64,000 bases of DNA from assembly GCA_022925895.1 (NCBI GenBank), contig JAKSYS010000168.1, positions 34,914 through 98,913 of the forward strand, read 5' to 3'. Position numbers and translations under genes: made by a program. Source of the stretch: Fragilaria crotonensis (Eukaryota; Bacillariophyta; Fragilariophyceae; Fragilariales; Fragilariaceae). Shown here in pieces: positions 12,501-23,634 of this stretch (its first letter is position 1; every line of letters starts with the position of its first letter). The notes under the pieces are model-generated. The model had not been told where the DNA came from, did not search any database, and was given only the letters and a program-made list of their open reading frames with translations.

Positions 12501-14816
12501 GCAGGCGTTTTCGACTTCTGCTTAGAAGCTGAGTCAGATTTTCCATAATTTGGACAATAAGCGAGGTTTTGCCTGTTCCGCTGTCTGCCGCAATGAAGAC
12601 GAGTCTCGCCGGGGAATGAGACTGCAGAGTTTCTTTCGCAATCGACATAATCTCATTCACTTCCTTGGTACGTCCCACGAAGTGAGAAATTTGCTTCCCC
12701 CATCCCCTTTTCAAGCTATTCAAGGGTTCGAAGATCGAAACCGGTAGGGTGTAACCTTTTGCTGTAACAGGTGGCAACGCATTGAAGGCGAACGCCTTTC
12801 CAGCTTTCACTCGCACTGCTTCACTCACCAAAATTCCAGGATTTGTGGGTGAGCACATCAAACGCGCGGCTAGGTTAACGCTTGGTCCCATAACAGCATA
12901 CTCATGCCGCTTCACGCCACCGACTACGCCACAATAGGCGTTACCAAATGTCGCACCAATTCGATTGAATACGTCCAGTTCACTTTGCAAAGCGCTATGG
13001 ATTGCCATGGTTGCTGGTAGTGCCCTTTCTGCAACCATGTTAGGCGATGTTGACCCTCGGAGGCCAAATGTGGCAATGAGAACCAATCCTTTGTCGTCAA
13101 CAATGAATTGTCGTAAATGGCCCCTGAATCTATCAAGTTCTCTCGTTGTCAGGTCCATCACCTTATTCAAAAGTTCAAAGAGCGCTTTGTCTTTCGCCGA
13201 ATTTTCACCCACCGTGCAGTCAATGTGTGGCATACTGATGAACAGGACAAATACAGAACGCAGCTCAGCTTCTTCGACTTGGCGTTGTTTCGCTGTCCCA
13301 GTCAATAGCCGTAGGTGATGAGGCGAATTCAATTCGTTATCGACCACAACTGGATGCGCATATGAGCAAATAAGCTGGCGATAATCTTCGAGCAGGTCAG
13401 GATCCCATCCTTCCCATAAATGAGTCACAGAACACCTCCTCTGTTGTTTTGGGTCTTTGGGCATAAATCCCGCCAAGTTTTTACGGGCAATGAGAACTGG
13501 CTTGGTACATCCTTCGACGGCATACGCTTCGTCGAGAAGCTGGCACCCTTCGACATGATTTCTAACGCCTCTGGTGAGGCATGTAATTCACCCAATGATG
13601 CATGCTCAGCTGCTGTTGCCACCTGTTCCAGCGGTTTTCCAAGAATCAAATACTCCCGTCGCTGCATTGTGCTTCCCACGTGGACTCCGACAATGATGCC
13701 AGCGCCAAGCCCACAGTGCACGTTGAGCGTTGATATCGGTTCTCCGATTCCTTGTTTTCCAGAATCCCCGTTCGCGAAAACAGGGTAATCCGAACATTTA
13801 TGAACAATCTTGGCGCCGCAGGTAGCCGCACTTGCAACACATTCTGATAATGACATCTTTCGTCTTGCGTTCTCGGAGAGAGGTAGGAAGGGATGCTGAA
13901 AGTCATCATTTGAAGATTGCCATTCCGCATAGATCGCATCGCCCGCGAACTTTAGAACATCACCCCCGTGAGAAGTTACCAGGTTCACAATGAGTTCGAA
14001 GTAGGCATTGATCACTTTCGACAGGCTCTCTGGGTCCAGCGTGGTAGATAGTGTTGTGAAACCAGAAATGTCAACGAACAGTAATGCAGATTTGTGAGTT
14101 GAAGCATAGGGTGCCTGGCAAGCTGAGTCACTCAACGTAGATTGTTTCGATTCCTGAACCGAACCCTTTAAACTGGCATGATTGTCGAAGGTCGACCCAT
14201 CGGATGACTCATCCCACCCCTCGAAACTAAGCTCCGACATTTCAGCAAAACTCTGGAAGGAATTACGCCGTCGACTAGCTCCACCTGCTGTACTTGAACG
14301 CCTTCTGTTTTTTCTTGACAGTAGCATAATCTCCTTGTATTCGATTGATCCATCACCGTCTTCTGATAAGGTCGCCATCGGTTCACGTCCTATTGAGCTT
14401 CTCCGATTCAGCACTTCTACCTTGTCGTCGTTGGATTGCCGTCTCGAGCTTTCCCTTTCTTTCCTGATCTCGGCCACCAAGTCTTGAGTTCTAATCATTG
14501 TATCGGAAAAGTTGTCGTCTTGGTCCCCGTCGTCAAAGCTCTCGTCATCAGATATCGTTTCTGACGCACGTGCATTACCAGTGTCACAGTCCTCCTCTAA
14601 GCTTAAACTCCTCTCCATCTTTATCTCTTCCCCTAACCTGTTCAAGACACAAACAGGTACGTGGTTTGCCAACCATTTGACCGAGGCTACCAACGCCGCT
14701 CGTTCCGCCAAGACTCGTCCGACCTCTGATCCTCGCCGCGAGTGCATCATGTTGGCGATGACCTGCGCTCGTTCCTCATGGGTTTTCCGTACTTCTGTTA
14801 TTATTTGAGACGACAT
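9598..14816 (-). CDS. Soluble adenylyl cyclase-like protein (two class III cyclase domains, P-loop, TPR), frameshifted at the 3' end
   Basis: The N-terminal ~240 residues are Ser-rich and probably disordered. C1 follows (SALLFVDISGFTTL and KFAGDAIYAEW supply the two metal-binding Asp). C2 follows from 13440 (IGATFGNAYCGVVGG, then GPSVNLAARL with the Asn and Arg). This split of catalytic residues matches ADCY10-type soluble cyclases. A P-loop ATPase (ADSGTGKTSL, about 12590) and a helical TPR-like region come next. Likely introns: 13441-13484 (44 nt, GT-AG, restores frame after C1), 12385-12451 (67 nt) and 10797-10861 (65 nt). Beyond about 10360 the sense hops frame several times (EAFEELKRNYDAENS, then HNSAIMLYPTIW, then FGTVINNSLGACGRDC), so the last ~700 bp contain at least three indels before the stop at 9598. 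The likely product is cAMP; guanylate specificity cannot be excluded from sequence alone. Confidence 0.75.
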
Positions 14817-15782
14817 TCTTCGTCGCGCTCATGGAATGCGAGAAATGAGTCTGCGTGAAGGTGGTAAGAGGGCGTGAAAGGGAAGGAATGGTTGAGGAAG
14901 GCGTTAGAGGGCAATGGGGCTTCAGGCTTCGTGGTGGTCATCATGCATGAGGCGGCCACCAAGCGACACACGAAGAGTCGAGTGAGACGACTATAGGTAT
15001 GTACAGTACGAGTACATCATGTTTAGGAGACGTTTCTATGTTTCAGATGACCAGGGACATCGGGAAATAGTGCTATCTACTGGTAGGAGTTGTTCTCCTG
15101 TTGCTTCTACGTCTTTCTCATTACCAGGACGAGGTACACTTTCCGGGATGTCCCCTGACCCATAAAGTATACGATGTACATGTTTGTATACAAGCTATAT
15201 GATATGATCAACGTCAGTCGCTGTTAGTGTGCATGGTACTTGTATTTGTACCTATCACAGCTAGAAGAACTACCATCAGAAGTATTTCGCCTCAGCGCTG
15301 ACGTACATACTGATCCCCGACCAACGAACGCCGTTCTAGACACTTCGCAACGCGCACAAGTGTCACCGTCTAAAAATGGAGTCCGGTCGGACTTTCTATA
15401 GGTCTTCCCTTACAATCTTTTTCGAGAAAATCAGCGCAGTTAAAATTTTGTGGGTCTTTCCTGGCACACCAACGCAATAAGTCTGATTGGAGACGAAGTA
15501 CAGTACATATGCATAGTATTCCGAGTACCTATCATATACACTCAGAACTACACTCAGTATTGTGGCAGGTTAAATGAAACTCGATCAGATCGGCGCGCCT
15601 TCTGAGCTTCTGAGTGCGTATGCATCGAGCTATGATGGAGCGAAATCTGTAATCTGCAGGGGTTAAGGGTTTTGTAAGCAGGGATTTTTTAGGTTAGGGT
15701 TTTGGATTACAACTGTACAGTGTGACGGTACAAGATAGTTTCGAGTTTCGACGTCTGCGCAGACTGTTTACTAGTAGACTGA
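14817..15782. other. Intergenic with hairpin-forming and GTAC-rich DNA
   Basis: No ORF of note. An imperfect inverted repeat (CAGGGACATCGGGAAA at 15052-15067 against TTTCCGGGATGTCCCCTG at 15140-15157) could fold the intervening ~70 bases into a hairpin. GTAC-containing words recur at 15000-15015, 15170-15250 and 15500-15545. A TTAGGG-like patch (GGGGTTAAGGG and GGTTAGGG) lies at 15659-15700. Confidence 0.45.
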
Positions 15783-16411
15783 CGCAGACATATCGTTGTG
15801 TTTAAAACAAATTCAGATTTTGAATTTGTTTTAAACAGTTTAAAACTGTTTAAAACAACTTTGTTTAAAACAGCAACAGTTCACAGTAGTAAGTACTACA
15901 GTACTCCAAGTAGTCAAGTAGTCGGAGTAGACCACTAATCAATACCAGGTACGGTTCAAAACCTTGAGAACAAGACAACAAGGATAACCAAGATAGAAAG
16001 GAGTCCTAAGGACTAATCAGCATGAACTTATAATTACACTTATGCCTGACAATACTCTGCCTTTTTGCATGCAGGTTTCCCACCAACTGAATGGTATGGA
16101 TCCCCTAAGTGTCCACTGATAACATCCTTAAGTCGCACCATTCTTGAATCAAAATGTAATGAATTGTCTCACATGCATCACTTAACTGATGTTATGCATT
16201 TTGATGCTTTTTCAACCTACAAACAGTATAGTTATGTGATGAGCAATGAGACTTGTCGATGAAAAAACCGCATCATAACCGTAAAACCTTAACCCTAACC
16301 TCGATTTCAATGAAACAAATTGTTTTTTTTGAGAAAAAAAGTTGTTTTAAACAGCTGTTTAAAACAGGGTGTTTTAAACAGCAATTAAACAAACACAACG
16401 ATACGCAGACA
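15783..16411. mobile_element. Non-autonomous hAT-like MITE with 8-bp target duplication
   Basis: The ends TATCGTTGTGTTT (15791-15803) and AAACACAACGATA (16391-16403) are a perfect 13-bp inverted repeat. They are flanked by identical 8-bp direct repeats CGCAGACA (15783-15790 and 16404-16411), the target-duplication length of hAT elements. The 613-bp interior has no transposase. Several GTTTAAAAC palindromes sit just inside both ends (15801-15880 and 16340-16390), resembling the subterminal motif clusters hAT transposases bind. Family assignment is inferred from target-site length; P-type elements also give 8 bp. Confidence 0.75.
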
Positions 16412-16488
16412 TCACGAACCGGATGTACGGCTGCTTGCATTCAGAGGAGAATCATAATGACCGATGTAGAGACTTACGGTAGTACGAC

Positions 16489-18039
16489 CTCCAAGGCGGC
16501 GGTTCGAGTGCACACGGTTTTTCACAACAAAAAAATTCCTCGTGAAGTAGCTGCTGGTACAAAATGTACAAATTGTGAAAATCCATTTCAGTACCTTCTT
16601 GCGTTCCGATGATCGCTCCTGCCGCCTGCCACATCCGACCCTCATGGCATGGAGTCCAGATCATTCAGGTGAGCGTATTGTACACAAATTCACTTTAGTC
16701 TCTATTGCTTGTACGATAAACTTGGTGCAAACCAGGTTTTAGCGGGACAACATACAACGAAAATAGCTGGTATTCCTGCTGTGTCAACCACAATAATCAC
16801 ATCGCGTAGGACGAGACAAAGTATGTGTTGCTCTGGTGTGAACCCCTCCCCCCCATTATGCAATGCCAAGCACAATGTACTTTGAATAGAGCTCTACTAC
16901 TGTTCATCACTACCTAGTACTCCAGAAGTCAATTTGCTCACCGAACAGAGCAAAATAGAAAATTGTCCTTTCGTGCTGTCGCAAACAACGTGGAAACGAC
17001 GTTGCGACCAAAGCGCAGCTCACACACAGGATCTGACTGTCATCCGAAATGCCCAAAGCACAGCAAGTCTAGAGGAGCCATATCCTGAGCCAGATTGATA
17101 CCAATTTATAAGTTGTTCACCGCCGTCGGTCCACCAGAGTCCGATCTGGACGTCAATGCCAACACACCACATGGCCATAGTATAGTAATGGTAACCAAAT
17201 GTCTCATCTGTCTCAATACCAAGATGGCTTCTCAATAGAATTCCAAGTGTGACCAATGAATATTGATTTGGCAGTAGGTGACTGCCTTAATTGACCCGCA
17301 ACCTTCCATCCGATAGGAACCACAATCAATCTTCCCCCAATCATCTCTCATTATAAAGTGAACCATAACATGGCCGCAAAGGAACCTTCTGACCAATCGT
17401 CACATTCAAGCTTTAGTTAAGACCAACCGAACAACGAAATGCATCAGTGCTTCGGCTTCAAACCTGACCCCAGTCTGCAATGACGTGGATTCGTTGCTTT
17501 GTATCATCGGATGACAAGTGGCAGCATTGGATCCTGATCCTCACTAGTTGTTGTGTCTCGGTCACGATGACGTGAGCCTCGCAATGAAGAACGAGCTCTG
17601 TGATGTCGTTACCAGCGTTGTTTTCCGGAGGTTCCTCATCAATTCATCCACGCAAATGTTCCAATGCTGCTGGTTGGTGCTGGTAGTTCTTGACAACAAG
17701 CATGTGGAAAGCGGCAGTTCGGCACGAGTGGAGAATCATCATCATTTGGAAAATGCGGTCTCATCTCTACCGTTACTTCATTTTCTTGTATTGGCTGCTA
17801 GCCATGTATCCAACATGTTAATGCATCACCGGGATGGAAGGTAGAGTTATGGTTCTTGCCGTGCAATGGGCCATGGTCACGCAAGATGGAATTACGATGA
17901 GCGATGATTTTTGTACTCCGAGCATATTCGAACATCTAACAGTAAGACGTAAAATTACTACTAGGAGCTACGACTGTGTATTCAAAAAACAGGCACGGAT
18001 TTTCGTTCACCCGTGTGCACTCGAACCGCCGCATTGGAG
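16489..18039. mobile_element. Transposon-like element with 29-bp terminal inverted repeats
   Basis: Positions 16489-16517 (starting CTCCAAGGCGGCGGTTCGAG) and the reverse complement of 18011-18039 match at 28 of 29 bases. The 1551-bp interior has only short ORFs on both strands with no recognisable domain, so the element is non-autonomous or decayed. TAGTAC lies just outside both ends and could be a 6-bp target duplication, but GTAC words are so common here that this is weak. The superfamily is not determinable. Confidence 0.6.
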
Positions 18040-21000
18040 CTAGTACAAAACATTAGAATTAACCCTGTACTAGACTTTAAGTTATCATGCTTTATGCCCC
18101 ATTGCATCTTCTATCTGCTCACTATTGCAGAAAAAGATCTCTCAAGATCTCCACCATCTTGATGTTGTTAGTATTTCACCAAAAGGTTTAGATGGGGTGG
18201 CTATTAAGGTCATGAGTGGAAATCTTGTGAGGAAATACAGATGCCCTGAAATTTGTAAAATTATGACCGTATCCATAATTGGCTCCATCACCAACTCCAC
18301 CATTCACTCACATTGTCAATGACAAAAATTGTTCAAAGGAGATTGAGGTTGGATTGTGGAGGAGCTCCCTCCTCTGCCAATTAAGCCAAAAATCACCACA
18401 GTAGTACCAAGCAGCTGAACATCAGCTTGCCCTTTGTAGTGTGGCTCTTGTTGAATGGCAACTGGAGTCATCCAAAGTGGCAAACTAACACCACTTTTGC
18501 TTGATAATTGTCTGCTGAGTTCAGTCTCCCGCCAAAATTCCAAAATCTGCAAAGCTCAGTACGGGTAGCACATTTCCGCATTTGATACCTCGTCGATGAC
18601 GGGTGAAGGCTCCGTCATGCAGCAGATATTGAAGGCCAAGTGTGATCAATGTCGACAAAGCACAAGTTGTCACTCCAACAGACCCAACATATTCCCCCGC
18701 CTTCAAAGCTTTCCATGGCAATCCACACTTTAGATTGTTTGTTGGTGGCTTCTAACACTCACAACATCCCACCACAAAGTAATGAGAGTCGCATTGAGAT
18801 AGGATATCTATCACACCCTTAAACTTGTCGAACTTGGCATCATTGGTGGGTAAGATTTTGACAGCTAGCTATTTCATCAGATAATGCCTTAGTAAGTCCT
18901 GCTTTTTCTTGTACACCAGCCATGCCATAGAATGAGCCTTGTCAGAGCAAATTAACAAGAATGTGAAATCAAAGGAGTGATGTATTTCGGTGTTTTGTGG
19001 TTGACATCAATGGTTGTTGATGCTTCTTCTGCTGACTTTATCGCTGCTGATTCTGTATACAGCAGGCGGGACGAGAGGGCAATTTACGGACACACGTGTG
19101 ATGTGTTTGCCTTGTTGCATGTCATCTTAAGGGTCAAGGCATCAAGGGGTGATGTGATATTTGAGTGGGTGGAAAATTAATTGGGAAGTAGAATACTCTA
19201 TACAAAGATCTATATACTAGTATCATACTTAAGTCATTGACTCATCAGGCAACAACCAGCTACTGTAATTTGGGTGCAAGCTACAATGTCTGGTTCTTCA
19301 GGGTACTCTTTATGTTGACAAAAGACCAAATGTGATGACCCTCATGATAAGTTCAAATGCATATCTGGTTCTTTTGTTGTTGTGAGCCAGTACATTGCAT
19401 GCTGAGAGAAAAGTATGTTACTAAACAAGACGGTGAACTGTCTTAAGAATTGCTGAATCAGCACAAGATGCTGCTTAGTCTGAAGGACTCCCTCGAATCC
19501 AAAGTTGAAGTGGTTACTTTTCCGAAATAATCCTTCCCATTGCAAAACTGAAAGAAGTCTGACTCCACTGTAGACTTTTCTGGAAACATGCAATGATGTG
19601 GTGGCAAGAATAACACCACAGCATAACATTGCAACAAGGTTTGGGAAACCATCCTTCCCAACAAAGGCCAAAGCCTCGGTGAAAGATGATGTCCTCTGTC
19701 AATCAATACTCACCAGCAAAAATGAACAACCTGAGCGGCATAAGAGTATTGATGCTCAATGCCAAGTTGAATGGCGCATAGTTTGCAAAGGAAATTGTCA
19801 GGGGTGTTTTCACCATTGCATGAGGTCAGCGGTCAGACAGGCAGAAGAAGCAGCTCTGTATTGATATGTGCCCCATCATTCTGATTGAGTGGCACACATG
19901 TATTGGGAATGTAATTGCATGTCACACTATACACAGGTTCAATGTCTGTAAGCATCTGTTATTGCACCATTGCTTAGTTTACCACAATTTCCCTCTGGAA
20001 TTTGTTCAACCCAACTGGCCAGATCATCAAATAAATCTGAACTGCCATTTCTAAACAATAGCTGTGCACTATCACATGTTCAGCTGCGCTACCAAAGCAG
20101 GTAGTGAGAATGCCATTCTTGGTAGAAGTACCATCTTTGGTCTCAAAATTGCAGGTTGTGCAGAGGCAATGAGTACTAGTACATGCCACCAATTATGATG
20201 CCAGTGCTGATGATCTTTCCAATGCAATGACCACTGGCTTCTTCTTGTGAGTAGCAGCAGTTGGGGAGAGTTATTGTATGCAAGGCCGGCACTATTTGAG
20301 AGTTGGCTTTGATGGATGGACACTTGGCATTGTAATTCTTTTGCATGCTCCCTGCCATACAGTGGGTAGTAGATGGTCCGTTTCCTTTGCAACATGCAAG
20401 GAATACAATGTCCTGCCATACATGGGGAGGGGGCTTGTTGTTGTAATGGAATCAAAGTGATGTTGATGAAATTGTAGGAAAATGGCAAATGCTTGGGGCT
20501 GTGAATGAGAGGGCAATAGCAAAAACCAATTTCCAAGTTATCAGCAGGTGTAGCTAATGCTCACCTTGTCTGTAATGCCTCTCCTCTTATAGTGGGATGA
20601 CATAATTGTTGGACTCTCAGCAATCCCACCTCTCTAGCTCTCAAGATTGATCACCTGCACCCTGCACAATGACATCCACTTTCTTGTGTCCACTTGCTCA
20701 ATGGTTATAGTAGCTTGAATGGAATGTCGTTCTTCTCCAACTAGTATTCTGGTGATGAATGTTTATGACAAAAGCTTGGAAAGGTGGCCATGTTCTTGCC
20801 TGTTGCAAAGGAATCTAGATATGTTTTCAGTGTGCTGCTTGGCTTCTTGATAGTTATGTCCTCGGAAACGCACTAGCTAGCTTCAACCTGGCTGCTGCCG
20901 CTTGCCGCCCTCTTCAACAATAATCTGGTAGACCTCTTTTTGCAATCAATGATCTTTGTGGGAACGTCTTGGTCAAGTTAGTCACAAGTGTCTTACAAAA

Positions 21001-21449
21001 ATTGAATGGCATCATCTGCGGGGTCGTGCAAAGGTGCTCACTGAATTGACCCAACGGTAACCACCTCAGACCATCAGGATTGTGACGTTGCAGTTCCGAT
21101 CTAGGAATATCGTCACTGATGACCACTTCCTCAGAAGCTTTTCTCTCATGGTTTGAAAAAGCCTACTGGTAGCCGAACCTCTTAAGGAAATACTACAGCA
21201 GGTCTTGAAACGACGGAGATCTCGAACGATTTTGAACAAAGTGACATTTACGAGCGAGATGGCATCCCATTCTTGGCATTTGGCGAGATCTATGTTATTT
21301 TAGGTTGACAGGGTTAATGATAAAATTGATCAGTGATACTCCAGTACTCCAGTACGTGATACTAGCTACTAGCTAGTACGTGGTACGTCTTCCGTATCAT
21401 AGCTAAACGCAACCCCCAACCGTAGATATAAACTGAATTAAGGCATACG
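18040..21449. other. Low-coding, repeat-derived region
   Basis: Only short ORFs occur. On the minus strand, 20176-20460 and 18316-18721 read as fairly protein-like stretches (for example AHALHT-type and WRETELSRQLSSK segments) broken by stops every 60-80 codons, which suggests remains of mobile-element genes. I recognise no domain. Just before the PCID2 start, 21340-21395 is GTAC-rich and carries a tandem ACTAGCT pair (21361-21374). Confidence 0.35.
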
Positions 21450-22805
21450 ATGGCGAATGCAAACGCCCTCCGTTCTGCTCTATCCTCGCAGGAACCCTAC
21501 CGTATTGCATCAGCTTTAGAACTGACCCCTCTTTCACCATTTGCTGGTGGAGAAACGCCGAAAAGGCACGGCGAAAGATTGAATGTTGGCAACGCCGACT
21601 GGTCATCAGTTTTGAATTCTTACCTGGATGCATGTGATGCTGCCAAGGTTGGGGACGCTGAGCGATGCTATCAAGCTCAGTCATCGCTCCATGCGGCATT
21701 TAATCACATCTTTGGCTCCTCCTCTGGCAATTGGCTTGTCCCAGCTCTTCACACGGTCTGCCGTAACACTCACCAGGCTGCCGATGCCGCCGATCAGGCT
21801 TCAACCAGGGATCATTCAAAATGCAAAACGCAGTCAATCTCCTTCAAGAAAGTTTTTCTCGATGTCTAAACGATCGGAAGGACACCTCTGGTGCTTCGCT
21901 CTCCGAAGAGGGATCCAAAAAGGCTGGCGTACTCTATGTGGTCAACCAACTGTTTGCAATGTATTTCAAGCTCAATACACTGCGCTTGTGCAAGAATCTG
22001 CTGCGTCCCGTGGAATCACGCGGTTTGCACTTGTCGGGGGATATGGGCGATATGGTGACATATCGATTCTATGTAGGCCGTATTCACATGTTTGAAGATC
22101 AATATGAATTGGCGGAAACGAATCTGGATTATGCCTTTAAGCATTGTCACAAGAATGCCCTTAAAAACAAGAAATGTATTCTGCGGTACCTTGTTCCAGT
22201 GAAGATGCTTCGAGGACGATTGCCCACGGCCAGTTGTAAGTGCGGTTGTGAGACTTATAGCATCATTATGTGGCGTTCGATGTCTGACGTATTGCTGTGT
22301 CTTTGTTTCACTACCGCAGTACTTGAAAAGTATGAATTGCACGAATTCAAGCCTCTCGTCGAGTCAATAAGAACAGGAGACTTGGGAACATTCAACGATG
22401 GACTGGCAAAGTATCAGGATTTGTTTATTCGGTAAGTTGCTTTCATTGAGGAACGATATTGTCGATATATAATCCAACATTGCCGCCGTCCCTGATGCAT
22501 GCCTTGGTGTCGTCCGTAGTCGAGGTATTTACCTACTTCTGGAAAAATGTAAGACTGTGTGCCACCGCAATCTTTTCAAGCGTGTGCATATTATTCTCGG
22601 GAAGCCGCATCTCTCGTTGCCAGACCTTGCAAAGGCGTTTAAGTGGCTGGGAATGCCCATGGATTATGACGAAATCGAGTGCATCCTAGCCAATTTGATT
22701 TATCGAGGGTATATCAGGGGTTATATATCGCATACCAAGAGGACCTTGGTGTTGTCCAAGAGCAACCCATTTCCCACTTCTGCTGTCATTGCATCTTCAA
22801 ACTAA
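21450..22805 (+). CDS. PCID2: PCI domain-containing protein 2 (Thp1/PCID2), TREX-2 subunit
   Basis: PCID2/Thp1 scaffolds the TREX-2 complex, which couples transcription to mRNA export at nuclear pores. Exons are 21450-22235, 22320-22431 and 22520-22805, separated by GT-AG introns of 84 and 88 nt. Joined, they give about 394 aa, the human length being close to 400. Family landmarks run in order: NWLVPALHTVC, VLYVVNQLFAMYFKLNTLRL, YRFYVGRIHMF, FKHCHKNALKNK, YLVPVKMLRGRLPT, LLEKYELHEF, FIRRGIYLLLEK, then the winged-helix end of the PCI domain ECILANLIYRGYIRGYISH. One frameshift lies at about 21815-21822, in TTCAAAATGC; one missing A would restore the frame. The upstream frame reaches a stop at 21867-21869. 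Everything else is intact, so this is probably a working gene with a base-call error. Confidence 0.9.
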
Positions 22806-22949
22806 AGGTGGGAATATGCCTTCGGTAGGAACCCATTCACAATGGGGCAATCGAGTGTATTCTAGTCTACTTTGATGTGTCGTTATTATGTCACGTGCAA
22901 CGTGCAATTCATACCTCTAGCCTTAAGGTGATGACCAAGAGCAAGCCTA

Positions 22950-23560
22950 GCTATAAACAAGGCTCAGACAAAGCTACATTTCCTATAGTAGCGACAGTAA
23001 AGTGAGACCACTCTAAAGGATATCCCAGCTTTCGTTGGCCACAAATGGGGTCTTGCAAATCATGTCCGACAGCACTATCTCACACTTGCCAGAGTCCCAA
23101 ATAGTACTTCTGCTGTGGACTTGCACTTTCCACTTGGGGCGCTCACTCCGTTTTCCTCTCCCAGCACCACTGTGGGCCATAACCTCGAGTTCCATCTTCT
23201 CCATGTCGAAATGCAATGTATAAAAATAGGAAGCATCCTTTGTGCACTTAAACCTTGAAAAGTTCTGTTCGTTTGGTTAATGCCTGCGTAGCGAAGGCAC
23301 CTTGAGCTTCTTCAACAGAATGCTGGAGACTTTTTCCTTTTTCTTCAACTGATTTCCCAGTCTGTGGTAGGGCCCAGTCGCCCAGACCATACAAGGGGTT
23401 ATCATTTGGCTAGTCAGGTCCTTACTTCTGGCCGTGGCTGTTTTTGAATAGCCTTCACCGCCGCACACCTCTGTTTATCAAACCCGCAATGGCGCCCGGA
23501 GACGACCCTTGCTGCATTTGCTTCGTAGCATGCCGACACTTAGGAATGGGGCTATAATTG
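22950..23560 (-). pseudogene. Partial duplicate of the 29.5-30.1 kb gene (C-terminal part plus 3' flank)
   Basis: The minus strand reads LHFDMEKMELEV, RPKWKVQVHSRST and KTPFVANESWDIL with a stop at 23013, matching the C-terminus of the gene at 29508-31740. Homology continues upstream to about 23555 (KKLKVPSLRRH, LTSQMITP) and downstream into the 3' flank (GGCTCAGACAAA near 22963). In-frame stops and indels break it, and it has no N-terminal GNAT part. It retains the frame at RSTIWDSGKCEIV, which shows that the larger copy has lost one base there. Confidence 0.75.
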
Positions 23561-23634
23561 TGAGTGCTTCTCAGTATGTGCTGTGATGTATATTATCTAC
23601 CTGCTGGCCTAAATGCGCGATTGTTCAGAGTAGT

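Noticed and set aside
16495-16515. Possible tRNA B-box (GGTTCGAG)
   Set aside because: No A-box at the right distance and no cloverleaf; the motif belongs to a terminal inverted repeat present at both ends of the element.
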